Part shown: positions 63,027-64,000 of the stretch, piece by piece
Numbering within the stretch: the first letter of the stretch is position 1
Layout of the letters: each line of letters starts with the position of its first letter
From: Prillingera fragicola
Taxonomy: Eukaryota > Basidiomycota > Tremellomycetes > Trichosporonales > Trichosporonaceae
Assembly: GCA_002335605.1 (NCBI GenBank)
Contig: BEDY01000011.1
Span: 434,001 to 498,000 of the forward strand
Direction: 5' to 3'
DNA: 64,000 nucleotides
Notes under the pieces: model-generated
The model's input: the letters and a program-made list of their open reading frames with translations, nothing else
The model's database searches: none
Told to the model about the DNA's origin: nothing
Position numbers and translations under genes: made by a program

Positions 63027-64000
63027 ATGCGTCCCGCTCTCTTGTTCCACCAGCACATCTTGGTGCCCATCGTGTCGCTCCTGTCGCACTGGGGCTCGTC
63101 GCCCATCCACGCGACGATGCACCCCAACGGCGACCCTGTGGACGTCACTGGCTTCTCAGCTTGGGGCGTGGACAACTACTGGGGGATTCCGTTTGCTGAG
63201 GCTCGTGAGTTGCTCTTCCCGATCTGGCCAGTGTACCGCTGAAGCAATGGCCAGCTGTCAAGGAGCTCCGCTTCGCCCGGCCCGTGCCCAAGGTCTTTGG
63301 CTCGGCAATCACCGCTGTCGACATCCCCAGGGCCTGCATGCAGGTTGACGGGTTCATGGCCGGCTTTGCGGGCGTGAGCGAGGACTGTCTGACGCTCAAC
63401 GTCATGGCTCCGGCTGGTACGCCAGCGAACGCGAGCTTGCCAGTCATGGTGTGGATGTGAGTGGTGTCATATCCGGTGGACGATTGCGAGGCTGATGTTC
63501 TTGCAGCTACGGCGGTGGCTTCCAGATGGGTTCGGCAAGTTTGTACAACACGCCCTTTCTCGTCCGGCGCTCGGCAGCCTCTGACCGACCAATCCTCTAC
63601 ATTACGATCAACTACCGCGTAGGCGTCCTCGGATGGGGAGGCGGCAAGGAGATTGCCGACGCCGGCGCAGCCAACCTGGGCTTGTACGACCAGCAGCTGG
63701 CGCTGCGCTGGATTCACGACAATATCGCGAGCTTTGGCGGTGATCCTTCAAAGGTGACCATCTTTGGCGAGTCGGCTGGCGCGATTAGTGCGTCGCTGCT
63801 CATGCTCGACAAGAACAATCACCACTTTCGCAGCGCGATCCTCCAGTCTGGCGGACCTTCGACTATTGCAACTGCACCCACGGCAAAGTCATGGCAGGAG
63901 CCTTTTGACAAGCTTGTCGAGTTTGCCGGCTGTTCGGAGAGCAAGGACATTATAGAGTGCCTGCGAACCGTCCCCGCCGACGAGTTGCAAGCGGCCACTG
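63027..64000 (+). CDS. Type-B carboxylesterase, N-terminal part (cut by window edge)
   Basis: Exons 63027-63204, 63255-63456 and 63507 to the edge. Splicing joins YWGIPFAEA to PVKELRFARPVP, then SEDCLTLNVMAP, VMVWIYGGGFQMGSA, and the nucleophile elbow FGESAGAISASLL, all in the family order. The acid and the catalytic His lie beyond the window. These alpha/beta-hydrolases hydrolyse esters, often outside the cell. The first 29 residues (MRPALLFHQHILVPIVSLLSH) could be a weak signal peptide or anchor, and the start is not certain. Only the acceptor at 63254 gives the canonical IPFAE-P-V-ELRF reading. The phase-2 junction joins VMVW to IYGGGF, making the oxyanion-hole strand. Confidence 0.88.

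Noticed and set aside
63027..63257. A 23-base intron (63210-63232) in the carboxylesterase
   Set aside because: Too short to splice; the GTGAGT...GGCCAG intron at 63205-63254 gives the canonical FAEAPVKELRF reading.
1..64000. Transposons, LTRs, CRISPR or viral insertions
   Set aside because: I saw no transposase, reverse transcriptase, terminal repeat or repeat-spacer array. A full repeat search was not possible by eye.
1..64000. tRNA genes
   Set aside because: No stretch with a convincing A-box and B-box (GGTTCGA-type) pair was noticed in the intergenic spans; a covariance search would settle it.

Overview
The window is nuclear DNA of an intron-rich fungus. Short introns (about 33-60 bases, GT...AG, often with a CTGAC or CTAAC branch site just before the acceptor) break most genes, coding GC is high, and the proteins read best as those of a basidiomycete yeast. 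The gene style and a repeated F-box-like family suggest the Trichosporonales (Cutaneotrichosporon/Vanrija/Apiotrichum group); that placement is inference. I modelled 32 protein genes: 30 are complete and one is cut at each window edge. There are also two pseudogenes. I saw no transposon, rRNA or CRISPR, and noticed no tRNA.

Layout. 1-17.6 kb is a dense housekeeping block: eIF2B-gamma (partial), a DMAC1-like mitochondrial protein, UTP15, a short-chain dehydrogenase, a 4'-phosphopantetheinyl transferase, COX11, an anchored Rossmann protein, a METTL21/Efm-type methyltransferase, SDO1, an NmrA-like protein, a PDAP1-like phosphoprotein and a KCH1-type potassium transporter. Several are head-to-head pairs with 150-250 bp between start codons. 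18-42 kb is more accessory. Six loci of one F-box-like family (five open, one broken) are interspersed with a purple acid phosphatase, a class-III aminotransferase, an MCT-type MFS transporter, an ACC-synthase-like aminotransferase and an Amidohydrolase_3 enzyme. A decayed copy of that amidohydrolase lies about 14 kb away. 42-48 kb holds a GPI-anchored Cys-rich protein, a DUF3445 heme-dependent N-demethylase-like enzyme and a DHA1-type MFS transporter.

48-57.6 kb is the most interesting stretch. A Zn2Cys6 protein, a D-glycerate 3-kinase, a fungal transcription-factor-domain protein, a tartrate/D-malate dehydrogenase, a glutathione transferase and an ACS-family (Dal5-like) anion transporter lie side by side. 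Three promoters here (kinase/regulator, dehydrogenase, transporter) carry the same inverted repeat, CGGAG-N8-CTCC(G/A), which is the form of a zinc-cluster regulator site. Together this suggests an undescribed organic-acid catabolic regulon, probably for tartrate: import, oxidative decarboxylation to D-glycerate, then phosphorylation into glycolysis. 58.5-61.4 kb is gene-poor. The window ends with a secreted CAP protein and the 5' part of a type-B carboxylesterase.

Exon borders were placed by eye from splice signals, frame continuity and family conservation, with no transcript data.
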